From positions 1-27,260 of the IMG/VR virus record IMGVR_UViG_3300044535_000336: a DNA stretch of 27,260 nucleotides. The stretch is one strand, 5' to 3'. The position numbers were made by a program, and so were the translations under genes. Positions 6,313 to 15,370 of this stretch are shown piece by piece (the first letter of the stretch is position 1; each line of letters starts with the position of its first letter). Below the pieces are notes generated by a model. The model was not told the origin of the DNA and searched no databases. It was given only the letters and a program-made list of their open reading frames with translations. This DNA is from a virus.

Positions 6313-9300
6313 TGTCTTCTGTTTCTTGGTCTAGGTTTTGTGCCGATTCAGCATAGCCTTCAGATGCGAGTTTTGCAGAAGCTTCCTCAAAACTCAATGG
6401 TTTTTGCTTGTCTGGGAAGAATATTGAGAAAATATCATCAAAGCTAGACTTTTCAGCTCCAACTTTTTGCGTCCAACCCATTTTATCCCAGCGATCTTTT
6501 TCAGCAAACCACAAAACAGCCTGCAGGTCATCCGGGTTCATTTTTAGCTTCTTGGCGGCGCGTTCAAAAATGATTTGACCAATGGCGAAATCTTCATTCG
6601 TTACTGCGCTTTCAGCTTTTGGCTGAATTCTCCAAGGTGTCTTTTTGCCTTCATACAAAACAGCCCTTAAGAACCGCGCAGCCCATACATCAATAGTTGC
6701 CTGCAAAGTTCTGCCAGATAAGTTGCCAGCAAAATTAGGTGTCTTTGGTGCATTCCTATTGTCTAACCATGAACCGTGAATCACCTTGAGTACCGCCAAT
6801 GAATTAGCATTGAATTTCTTTCCATTGCTGCGCTTTGGCAACATGTCTGTTGCTAGAATCATTATTTTTGCTCTCTGCGATGGTTTCCATGATTCTGGTT
6901 TTTGATTGATAAGGCTTTTAAGGTTTTTAGCCTCCTTGAGCAGATTTGATTGATCTTGTCCTTTTAAAGATTTGGCCTTTTCCTCAATGTCATTTATTTT
7001 TGAACTAAGAATATCCAAGTACCCGCGATTGACAATCTCATCGGCTAGCGTCCCGGACTCCTCAAGTTGAAGCATATCAATATATGCTTTACGATTTGGT
7101 TCATATCTTCCTGCGTTGATGCCTTCATATGCATCCATCGCCTGCAAGAAGTTTTCTCTAACTGGTGTTCGTGCGCTTGTAGCACCAAGCAATTGCGAAA
7201 GTGTTTCGCGCCCTTGCTCTCCTAACGCTTTTACTAGTTTGACTCTCATGCGCGAATACCAACCCATGCCAGCGGCAATTTCTGGGTTTTCAAGATATTT
7301 CTTTGTGCGCTTTACTACATCACCAACCACAGCGTCTACTGCTCCAGAATCAATAGCTTGATCAATTTTCTTTTGAGCAGACTTGGGAATGTCATATGCT
7401 AGTTCAGCATAATTTGTCTTTGTTTTATCAGTTGGGTTGTTTTTATCATACTCAACCAATTTTGGCGATTTGAGAAAATTGTATGGTATAATTTGCGGAA
7501 CTGGTTTTCCGTCTTTGAATTTTAGCTCGCCTTTATCGTCAACAGCTTGGATTACTGGCAATGCATCTTTTGTTCCTTTGCTGATTTCTGTTGGCTTCTT
7601 AACAGGCTCAACATCACCCTCTGGCATAAACCGCATCTGACCAGTCTGCGAAATCTTCCTCATCTCTGGGGTGATGTTCACCTTCCAGATTGGAATGCTG
7701 CCAGTCTCCGCTTCCTCACCGCTCATGATGTCGGCTTCCACTGATTGCGTCATGTCTGCCCTCTCGACCTTTCCGCCGAACTGCTTGACATACTTGCCAA
7801 CCTCTTTTGGGAGCATGTTGTCGTAGAAGCCTTTCATGCCGCTTCCGCCAACTTTTAAGTCTAGACCACTATATGATACATCGGACTTTCCATTTAATAC
7901 ACGGAACTCTTCAGCTTTACGCTCATATTCATCAAACAATGGACTATCATACCCTACTCCGGGTTGTTGCAGTTTGTTTCTAGCTTCTTCCGCTGCGATT
8001 TTGGCGCGTTGAATCTGTTGCGGAGTTCCTTTAGGGGACATATCAGAAATCACCTTTTCTGCTAACTCCTTGCCAATTACATCTGGAAGTGCCTCAAGCG
8101 TGCTTTGTTGAGTAATAACATTATTATTGCCCTTTGTCCCGTAAACGGTTACGCGATTGCTACCATCAATTCGGCGGACTTCTATTGAGTCAAGAGACTT
8201 ACTTAAATCAAACCGATCATTCTGCGTCTCTCCAGTCGTCCAGCCAATCCAGTCCTTGCCACCATCCACGGCATCACGCAGTGCGCGTTTGAATAGTTGG
8301 ATGGGCCAAGTAGTGCGGAAGGGTGCGTCTGCTACACCACCAACACCAAGTTCCGATCTCCCTTGGTTGAATGCGTTAATAGCATTTTCTCGGCTAGAAT
8401 AATTAGATGTCAATCTACGACCATCATCGTCTGCTACAATGTAGAAATTCTCGTTGTCTTGTTTAGCTGAGAAGCCTGCCTCCAAATCTCCACGATACCC
8501 CTTCTTCCTCCCCGCCTGATGCCTGTCAGACTGGAACTCCTCCACGAACAAGCCCTCGCTACCATCGTCCAGCGCGCGTTCGTTTGTACGTATGTGGGCA
8601 ACATAGTTGGGGATGTCGGGGAAGTGGGGGGAGGTGTATTCGGATGCTGCCTTTGGATATTTCGCGTAGTAGTCTAATAGTGCGTCATCGCGGCTATTAC
8701 CCACCGCAACGGCTCGACCTTCAGCGTTTCTAAGGAACCATCTCTGATTTCCGTTGTTGGACTTTGCTTCCAAGGTGTGACCATCGGGTACGCCGCCTTG
8801 CGTTGGCATAGCCAGCACCACCTCGCGGTAGTTCTCGCCGCCGGGGAGTTGGTATTGGGCGTATTTGGGTTCTGGTTTTTGTGATTCCTTGGCATCCAAT
8901 TCATCCACCAAACGTCGAAATTCTTCTGAAGTGATTTCACCTCGACCCATTTGCTCTCCAAGTTTTGCTCGTTCAGCTTCGTATGCCTGCCTTCCCTCGC
9001 TGATTGTTACCTCCTCAAACCTAACCCTACCCTCGTTACGAAGGTAGTTAAGCAGATCCTCCTTGGACACCTTGCCGTCCTTCTCCAGACTCGTTAGTGC
9101 CTGCTCTATGCCGCTCCACTTGATCTCGTCTGCCTTGACTCCACTTCCCCGTGTCGGGTCGATGGTGGCCATGATCTGCTGCGCTGTGGCGCGGGTGGGA
9201 ACCTTGTCGGTGATGACACGCTCAAGCTGGGAGTAGAACTTATCCTCGTCCACGCCCTCTGGCATGAAGCGGGAACCTTGGCTTGGAACTGCTTTAGAAA

Positions 9301-12300
9301 TCGGATCACGATACATGGTCTTCCTTGTCGTGTAATCCTTGTTTCTCCCTTTATTTTCAACAAAACCAAGTTTTTTGTACCAATTAGTCAACCTTTGCTT
9401 GTTTGAACCGAACTCATTTGTTGGAGATACAACAATTCTTTTGCCGACTTGATCCGCATAGTCTATGAGAATAGACATTGCCTTGTTCCCAATACCTTGA
9501 TTTCTGTTTTCCTTTGGAACCTTAATTACTCCGGGTTCAATTTCATTGGATCTTTCAGACAAACCATGCTGAATCCCAAGATTATCCCATTGCTTTCTAA
9601 TGTCATCAATGTTTTGAGTCTGCTCACCCTCTGGCATGAATCGGGTGGGAGCAGCTTCCCCTCTAGACTCCTTGCTGTCCAAGAAGCTCATAACGGATGA
9701 AATTGCAGACTCGGTGCTGGCTTCAGAGTCTCCCCTTCCGGCCCATGTGGTGAATTCTTCCTCAAGGTCTCTCTTCGCTTGGTCAACCTTGTTTAGAATG
9801 TCTTGAGGGAAGTATCCAGATGGAGCGTCATTGATGATGAAGTCAAGCTCGTCAATCGCCTCGCGTTCTGTGAGGTTTTCGTCCAACCCATCGCGGATTT
9901 CGCGGAGTCTGGTGAGCGTGACATCACCACCCTGCTCACCCTCTGGCATCGCTCGCTGGGCTTCTGGCATGCGGACTTGGCTCACTGCCTCGTAGCTAAA
10001 CGGCATTGCTGCGTATTCCTCTGGGGCCATTGGGACTGCCTTGCTAACGCGATCTGCGCGGTAGGTGCGGTAGACATTGTCCTTGCTCTTAATGCCATCC
10101 TCCAGAAGCATCGGGTTGAGGACTGCCTGCTCCTTTTGGTTAAGCAGGCCGAACATGGTGTTGATGAACTTCTTGCGCTCATCGGCCTCGACCGCTCCAT
10201 ATTTCTGCTTGAAAAACTCAATGCTGTCCAAGCCTTGCTTGTGGTAGTCCATCATCGCCTGCGTGTCGCGCAGGATCAAATCCACATTACCACCATACAG
10301 CTTCTTGCCACGTCTGTCTTGTGAGCGTTTCTGGATGTTTTCATGAAGCTTGGTTACGGACATAAGCCCGAACAGCAAGTTGCCGTCTTTGGAGATGGTG
10401 ACAGCGACTGGAACCGTGTCGCGTAGAGTAGCACCCTGCGGCTTGTAAACCACCTTCCCAGCCTTGTTGCGGGTAGTAGCAGGGAAGTTGATCATGACCA
10501 CCCGATCACCAGCACCCTTGCGGATTAGCTTGTTCATCTCGCGGATGATACGCTTCTGCTCTGGGTTGTACTTGTTCTTGGCAAACATCTCGGTGAGGAC
10601 ATCGTTGGACAACCATCCAGGCTGGAATTGCCCCTCGTCATCCACATGTGCCTCACCCTTCTCTGGGGCATAGTTCTCTGCCCTCTTCCTCCGCATCACC
10701 TCGACCGCAGTAAGCCCTGCAAGCGCACGCGAAAGCTCTGTAGCCCTATCCAGTGCCACAGGCTTGCCGTCCTTCATGATCGGCTTGTTAGCATCGTCAA
10801 CCTGCACCAGCGGGTGAAGAAGCTCGGCATCAATGCTGTCGGATGGGTTTAGCAGGATCGGCGCACCAGAGTCTGGCTTGTCGCTCATGAGAGGGTCAAA
10901 TTGCCCCGGCACAAGCCCGGCACTGCGCCTGTTCATGTCGCGGAACATCTTGCTGGTGATTGGGTCACGCTTGACTCCCTCTGCGTCTAGGATGCCGTTT
11001 CCAGTCACCCACGCACCATTCTTGTCGATCATCCCGCCGCTCTTGAAGTGGAGGTCTTTGAGGACTGGAATCCTCGGCAGGACGGTCTCAAGGATTGATC
11101 CAAGCTTGCGCCTAGCAGCACCACTGGATGCAACCGCTCCAAGCTCGCCACTTTCCGCCATTGCTGCGTACTGATCAGCGTGCTTCTCGATGAAATACTC
11201 AACCGCAATCTTGTCGAGCGGGTAGATGGCATCTCTCTCGGCGTTGGACATGCCCTCAACCCCAAGACGCTTGTAATAACCATCGCGGAATGCCTCGAAA
11301 TTAGGGTCTAGTTTACCATCCCTAGAACGGAACAATCCACCAACCGTGTTGTTCTTGGTGTCACCTAGGAACAGGGCGGCGATGCCGGGTTCCATGTTGT
11401 TCTTGATGACCGTGTGGTGGAGCGTTTCGTGAGCAACCAGTGCCTTGATCGGGTTGGTTGAATTAACATTGATAACTGCCGTGTTGGTGTTGGGGTCGTA
11501 CCTGCTAGCACCAGAGTCCTTAAAGGTGTAGTTGAGTGTTGGGTTGGCGATGGCGTAAGTTGAAATAGCCCTGCGAGTGCCAGCGGGAATTGCTTCAAAC
11601 AATGCCTTCTGGCGGGTGTCGGTCAAGTTGCGCCTAAAGTTGAGTTCGTCACCAATGGAAAGCTCGCGCATGCGTTTCTTGGTTCCCATGAACGCGCCAC
11701 CACCAGCGGCAAACGATCCTCCAATAACAAACGATTCTGCTCCAGCTTGCCAAAGTGTTTCTGGACGCATGTCAGCACCATCAGACAAGTATTCAAACAT
11801 TAAGTCCGTAGGTGCGGCTGCGGCAATACCACGACCAGCCCTGCGGATTGTGTCAGAGGTTACACCCCCTAGGTCTAGCATGTTGAAGGTGTGTGCAAAC
11901 CCACGACCCAATGAACCGGGTGCGGTGTGTGCCGCCACACGCTTCCAGAATGGAATTTGACCACGCACATTCTCCATCTCTTTGCCGACATAACGGAATA
12001 GCTTTCCATAGTTGGACAGAACCCTGCCAGTCTTGAGTGCTGCCGCCCCTGCGCCAAGTGAACCAATAATTGGATTTCCAGCCAAACCGACAACCCCGGC
12101 CGCGCCAACGGCAGCGGTGTACATTTGATCCAGACCACGCTCTTGCAGGAAGTTTGTGACTGCCGTATCAGTCTTTGAAATAGTGTCACCAACACGCTCC
12201 AAGGTTGCCCCAACTGCCTTTGCTGGCATAGCTCGCATCTGCCTACCAAGCTCCATCGTTTGCAGAACCTTCTGTGAGTAGGCTTCTGGAATTCTGGTAG

Positions 12301-13951
12301 CTAGGCTATTGCGTTTTGTAATCAAGCTATCAAGCTCGGCAGTAATAGTTGGAAGTGTTGATCTAATTTGATTAGCTTCAGCAGTTACCCTGCTTGCTAT
12401 CTGTGATGCCTTTGCCGATCTCTCAAGTAGTGCTGGTTGAGTTTTTGCTCCTTCAGCAAAATTAGCAGCCATACGCTGAGCGAGATTAACTGTCGGTTCA
12501 ACCTTGGCTAATGCTGCTCGACTTGCCTGAACTGCGGTATTTCCTTGAGCAATTGCAAGATCCATTGCGGCAATGTTACCCATTGTTTTCTGGGCATTAA
12601 GCATTGCCCTAGAAGCAAGTGGAACCGCTCTTGATGCCTTTACGGCAAATGCAGCAGGAATGACATTGGTCGGATCACCAGCGATATTCGTAAACGCACC
12701 AACCCTTCCATAAACCTTGTTGAATTCTTCGTTGCCAAGTTCTTGTTTTGCCGCTTCTGCTTTTTGAACTGCATTATCAATCCCCAAAACAGTTTCACCA
12801 ATCTCCCCAGCTTCCATGTCTGCTAGACGCTGGTCGGTCGCCCACTGATTGTAACGAGCCGCAACCAGAGCATCTTTTGAGTTTTTGATGTTGGCGTTAG
12901 CTTGATCAATTTCTTGTGGTTGCGGTCTTTGAATGCCAGTTATTTTCTCTAGCGCACCATAGAATGGCGACATAATCGACTCATCAATAAACTGCTTATC
13001 GGCAGCAAGACCAACATCAATCAAATTGGATGTCTGAATAACATTTTTGTACATGTTTTCAGCTATGGATAACTCCGTAGCTTCTCCACGCGCCTTGAGA
13101 TAGTCTGGTCTAGAATCCTCCATGCCCAGCAATCCACCCCAAGTTCTGGAGTTGTACGCCAGACCCATTGCTTGCTGTTGAGCCAATTCCGCACCACCAT
13201 AAACGGCATCTCCAGCAAACTTTGTAACATTGCTAAGAATTTCACCCGGCGTGGAACTGGATCGGATAACTCCATCCTCCCACAGAATGTCAAATTTCTC
13301 TTTGCTTCCGGGTTGCGTGAACCACTCTGGGTTTTTCATCTCCTCAATTGGAGTAAGATACGCCTGACCCTTTTCGTTGATGGTTCCGTCCTCGTTGAAC
13401 ATTCCAGACTGCTGGAGGTTGTAAAACAACTGACCTCTTTCGGTTGGATTCCCATCTTGATCGACCAACCCTAATGCACGCACGCTATTTGCGTTTAGCG
13501 GTTTAGAAAAAACTTCCAGTGGTGATTTTGCGATTTCGCCAGCATCGTTTCGTAGCGAATCAACCTCCGCTCCCACAACATCCGTTATGGCTTGCTCGTA
13601 TGGTGTGATGGACACCATATCCCTGTCAAATTGCGCTTCCGCTTGGTTGCGAAAGTTTGACAGAACTTGAGGCTGCTCCTGCGGAATAACCATGCTATCC
13701 CTCGCTGGCATCTCGGTGAGACTACCAACTTCCGGGACTGGCTGAGGCTCGTAAACATACTGCTCCAGTGGAGTCAGGTCACGGGCGATGGGAGATTGAA
13801 CAGGCTGGTTGTACGCCTCAACCAGAGTCTGCGGCTGAAGAACCTCTAGTTGCCCAAGGGTTCTTTGGACATCCTTTGCAAACAAATTAAGTCCGCTTTG
13901 GACTTTTTTGTTAAATTCGGGCTGTTCTTCTTTGGGTACATTGAATGCCAT
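6305..13951 (-). CDS. Giant internal-virion-type polyvalent protein (HExxH, GNAT, MPEG separators)
   Basis: A 2,548-residue multidomain protein without frameshift. Residues 1 to about 600 are long Ala/Gln-rich helices. Gly/Ala-rich hydrophobic segments at about 610-640 and 738-755 could insert in membranes, as in podovirus ejection proteins. An HETLHH zinc-metallopeptidase motif lies at 841-846. A module near 1085-1300 contains LHENIQKRSQDRRGKKLYGG. A GNAT acetyltransferase-like domain has RNQGIGNKAM at 1483-1492. A module near 1700-2070 contains LPGGENYREV, WTTGETQNDRFDLSK and GMKGFYDNMLP. A C-terminal module near 2180-2500 contains GATSARTPVRENF and DVWAARFLR. The motif MPEG, usually as RFMPEG, recurs at 1335, 1439, 1563 and 2109 between modules. 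Such polyvalent proteins are typically injected with the DNA and act in the host. Individual activities are inferred from motifs. Confidence 0.85.
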   Translation of the reverse strand: MAFNVPKEEQPEFNKKVQSGLNLFAKDVQRTLGQLEVLQPQTLVEAYNQPVQSPIARDLTPLEQYVYEPQPVPEVGSLTEMPARDSMVIPQEQPQVLSNFRNQAEAQFDRDMVSITPYEQAITDVVGAEVDSLRNDAGEIAKSPLEVFSKPLNANSVRALGLVDQDGNPTERGQLFYNLQQSGMFNEDGTINEKGQAYLTPIEEMKNPEWFTQPGSKEKFDILWEDGVIRSSSTPGEILSNVTKFAGDAVYGGAELAQQQAMGLAYNSRTWGGLLGMEDSRPDYLKARGEATELSIAENMYKNVIQTSNLIDVGLAADKQFIDESIMSPFYGALEKITGIQRPQPQEIDQANANIKNSKDALVAARYNQWATDQRLADMEAGEIGETVLGIDNAVQKAEAAKQELGNEEFNKVYGRVGAFTNIAGDPTNVIPAAFAVKASRAVPLASRAMLNAQKTMGNIAAMDLAIAQGNTAVQASRAALAKVEPTVNLAQRMAANFAEGAKTQPALLERSAKASQIASRVTAEANQIRSTLPTITAELDSLITKRNSLATRIPEAYSQKVLQTMELGRQMRAMPAKAVGATLERVGDTISKTDTAVTNFLQERGLDQMYTAAVGAAGVVGLAGNPIIGSLGAGAAALKTGRVLSNYGKLFRYVGKEMENVRGQIPFWKRVAAHTAPGSLGRGFAHTFNMLDLGGVTSDTIRRAGRGIAAAAPTDLMFEYLSDGADMRPETLWQAGAESFVIGGSFAAGGGAFMGTKKRMRELSIGDELNFRRNLTDTRQKALFEAIPAGTRRAISTYAIANPTLNYTFKDSGASRYDPNTNTAVINVNSTNPIKALVAHETLHHTVIKNNMEPGIAALFLGDTKNNTVGGLFRSRDGKLDPNFEAFRDGYYKRLGVEGMSNAERDAIYPLDKIAVEYFIEKHADQYAAMAESGELGAVASSGAARRKLGSILETVLPRIPVLKDLHFKSGGMIDKNGAWVTGNGILDAEGVKRDPITSKMFRDMNRRSAGLVPGQFDPLMSDKPDSGAPILLNPSDSIDAELLHPLVQVDDANKPIMKDGKPVALDRATELSRALAGLTAVEVMRRKRAENYAPEKGEAHVDDEGQFQPGWLSNDVLTEMFAKNKYNPEQKRIIREMNKLIRKGAGDRVVMINFPATTRNKAGKVVYKPQGATLRDTVPVAVTISKDGNLLFGLMSVTKLHENIQKRSQDRRGKKLYGGNVDLILRDTQAMMDYHKQGLDSIEFFKQKYGAVEADERKKFINTMFGLLNQKEQAVLNPMLLEDGIKSKDNVYRTYRADRVSKAVPMAPEEYAAMPFSYEAVSQVRMPEAQRAMPEGEQGGDVTLTRLREIRDGLDENLTEREAIDELDFIINDAPSGYFPQDILNKVDQAKRDLEEEFTTWAGRGDSEASTESAISSVMSFLDSKESRGEAAPTRFMPEGEQTQNIDDIRKQWDNLGIQHGLSERSNEIEPGVIKVPKENRNQGIGNKAMSILIDYADQVGKRIVVSPTNEFGSNKQRLTNWYKKLGFVENKGRNKDYTTRKTMYRDPISKAVPSQGSRFMPEGVDEDKFYSQLERVITDKVPTRATAQQIMATIDPTRGSGVKADEIKWSGIEQALTSLEKDGKVSKEDLLNYLRNEGRVRFEEVTISEGRQAYEAERAKLGEQMGRGEITSEEFRRLVDELDAKESQKPEPKYAQYQLPGGENYREVVLAMPTQGGVPDGHTLEAKSNNGNQRWFLRNAEGRAVAVGNSRDDALLDYYAKYPKAASEYTSPHFPDIPNYVAHIRTNERALDDGSEGLFVEEFQSDRHQAGRKKGYRGDLEAGFSAKQDNENFYIVADDDGRRLTSNYSSRENAINAFNQGRSELGVGGVADAPFRTTWPIQLFKRALRDAVDGGKDWIGWTTGETQNDRFDLSKSLDSIEVRRIDGSNRVTVYGTKGNNNVITQQSTLEALPDVIGKELAEKVISDMSPKGTPQQIQRAKIAAEEARNKLQQPGVGYDSPLFDEYERKAEEFRVLNGKSDVSYSGLDLKVGGSGMKGFYDNMLPKEVGKYVKQFGGKVERADMTQSVEADIMSGEEAETGSIPIWKVNITPEMRKISQTGQMRFMPEGDVEPVKKPTEISKGTKDALPVIQAVDDKGELKFKDGKPVPQIIPYNFLKSPKLVEYDKNNPTDKTKTNYAELAYDIPKSAQKKIDQAIDSGAVDAVVGDVVKRTKKYLENPEIAAGMGWYSRMRVKLVKALGEQGRETLSQLLGATSARTPVRENFLQAMDAYEGINAGRYEPNRKAYIDMLQLEESGTLADEIVNRGYLDILSSKINDIEEKAKSLKGQDQSNLLKEAKNLKSLINQKPESWKPSQRAKIMILATDMLPKRSNGKKFNANSLAVLKVIHGSWLDNRNAPKTPNFAGNLSGRTLQATIDVWAARFLRAVLYEGKKTPWRIQPKAESAVTNEDFAIGQIIFERAAKKLKMNPDDLQAVLWFAEKDRWDKMGWTQKVGAEKSSFDDIFSIFFPDKQKPLSFEEASAKLASEGYAESAQNLDQETEDNE

Positions 13952-13969
13952 TACCTTAAAGGTGGTTTG

Positions 13970-14875
13970 TTATTTAAATTTATTGAAGAACGAATTGATT
14001 CCGCTTACTGTCTCTTCTGGTTTTTCTTCAGGTGTCTTTAGCTCAGTGTCAATTTGAACATCTGCACCAGTTGATTTTTTATACTGATTGATCCTTTCGA
14101 CAATATCCGACCTAAAAGATTTTGCTGCAGCCAATGCTGTATCATTTCTAGTGCCAGCTCCGAGTGGAATTAAATACTTCTGTGCTGCGGCAACCTCACC
14201 CTCTCTCGCCACGGAGCTTGGGTCAACAGTCTTTGCGTATGCAATTGCCATTTGATATGGAAGCTGTCCAAGTTTTGCAGATCCTTCTGGGGATGCAATT
14301 TCAAATGTTCCATATTGCTTGATTGCGTCAGTCAATTGATCTGTAAATCGCAATGCTGCAGATGCGTTCTGCTCGAATGTAACATCTGCTTGGGTTTTCT
14401 TTGGCGTTTTGTCTTCTTCCTTTTTCTCAAGAATAGGAAGCGATGATTTAGCAATTTCCCTAGCCTTGTCTGGGTCTACTTGAGCAAGTGCTGTAATTGA
14501 CTGCACTAGAGATGGATCAAATTGATTCCCACTTTCAGCAGATTTTTTGGCAAGTTGATTTAATTCAGCAATAGTCGCAGCGGTGGTAGCTTCCTTTTTA
14601 GCTGTGTCCGCTACTGTGGTGTCTTGTGGTCTGGTTGCGCCTTCACCCTTAATGTTTGATCCGTAAAATTTAGCAATTTCCTCAAAATCATTGCCCATTG
14701 TTTCAAAAGCTTTGTTTTGAATCTTGCCCATCAATCCCTGCTCGAAAACATCTGCTTCCGCATTAAATCCTCTAGCCCTTAATAGTGCGATGCGTTGTTG
14801 GGCATTTCCAATTTTCTCTTTAGCTTTTGGCCCAGCATTTGGGACAACCTGTGTAAATGTTTCAAGAAGATTCAT
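13970..14875 (-). CDS. Probable internal virion (ejection) protein, 301 aa
   Basis: A 301-residue protein rich in Ala, Lys, Glu and Gln, predicted to be almost wholly helical with coiled-coil-like stretches (KKEATTAATIAELNQLAKKS) and a charged linker EKKEEDKTPKK near the middle. No enzyme motif is visible. Composition and position between another Gln-rich protein and the giant polyvalent gene suggest a virion core or ejection protein. The start at 14875 (MNLLETF) lies two bases after the upstream stop and is preferred; an upstream TTG at 14887 would overlap the previous gene. Confidence 0.65.
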   Translation of the reverse strand: MNLLETFTQVVPNAGPKAKEKIGNAQQRIALLRARGFNAEADVFEQGLMGKIQNKAFETMGNDFEEIAKFYGSNIKGEGATRPQDTTVADTAKKEATTAATIAELNQLAKKSAESGNQFDPSLVQSITALAQVDPDKAREIAKSSLPILEKKEEDKTPKKTQADVTFEQNASAALRFTDQLTDAIKQYGTFEIASPEGSAKLGQLPYQMAIAYAKTVDPSSVAREGEVAAAQKYLIPLGAGTRNDTALAAAKSFRSDIVERINQYKKSTGADVQIDTELKTPEEKPEETVSGINSFFNKFK

Positions 14876-14877
14876 AA

Positions 14878-15366
14878 TTATTCCCAAGGGTTAAATCCTC
14901 CGTTGCTAGATGCGGCAGGTTTTGCTCCGCCACCACCGCCGCCACTTTGCGATGCGGCAAACTTTTGCTGGCGAAGGTTCATCATTGCGTTTTGGTTAAT
15001 TAGACTTTGTACCTCAAAACCAGTTTTCATCGTGCTAAACAGCGATTCAGCAGCGGAGATGCGCTGAGACAATGGTATCTCTTGGTCGTCAAGAGTAGCT
15101 TTAAGTTGTCCAATTCCTGGGACTAAGTCTGGTGCTTTAGCTTCAAGCAATCCAGCAATACGGCTTGCTGTATCAACAGACTTAGCCTTTTCCTTTTGTT
15201 GCTTGTAGTAATCTCCAACTTGAGTTATCCCTTGTGCAATCCCTTGCCCAAGGTTCTGCATCCCTTGTGCTTGGATCTCCGCAGCCCTTGTGAAGCCAGA
15301 GTAATCCTGCACAAACATCCGTGGGTCTACACCCGCTCCTAGCATCTGTCCTTGTCCGTATGGCAT
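14878..15366 (-). CDS. Probable internal virion (ejection) protein, 162 aa
   Basis: A 162-residue Gln/Gly/Ala-rich protein. It has a helical part (IQAQGMQNLGQGIAQGITQVGDYYKQQKEKA) typical of podovirus internal core or ejection proteins, then a second helical part, and a C-terminal low-complexity tail with a run of six glycines ending in NPWE. No catalytic motif is seen. It is placed between the PAPS-reductase-like gene and a second ejection-like gene. Start is at the ATG five bases after the upstream gene; no ribosome binding site is visible. Function is inferred from composition and context only. Confidence 0.65.
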   Translation of the reverse strand: MPYGQGQMLGAGVDPRMFVQDYSGFTRAAEIQAQGMQNLGQGIAQGITQVGDYYKQQKEKAKSVDTASRIAGLLEAKAPDLVPGIGQLKATLDDQEIPLSQRISAAESLFSTMKTGFEVQSLINQNAMMNLRQQKFAASQSGGGGGGAKPAASSNGGFNPWE

Positions 15367-15370
15367 ATTA

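Noticed and set aside
9803-10324. Plus-strand frame of 173 codons inside the giant gene
   Set aside because: It is a shadow of the giant gene on the opposite strand, with no start context and no recognisable domain.
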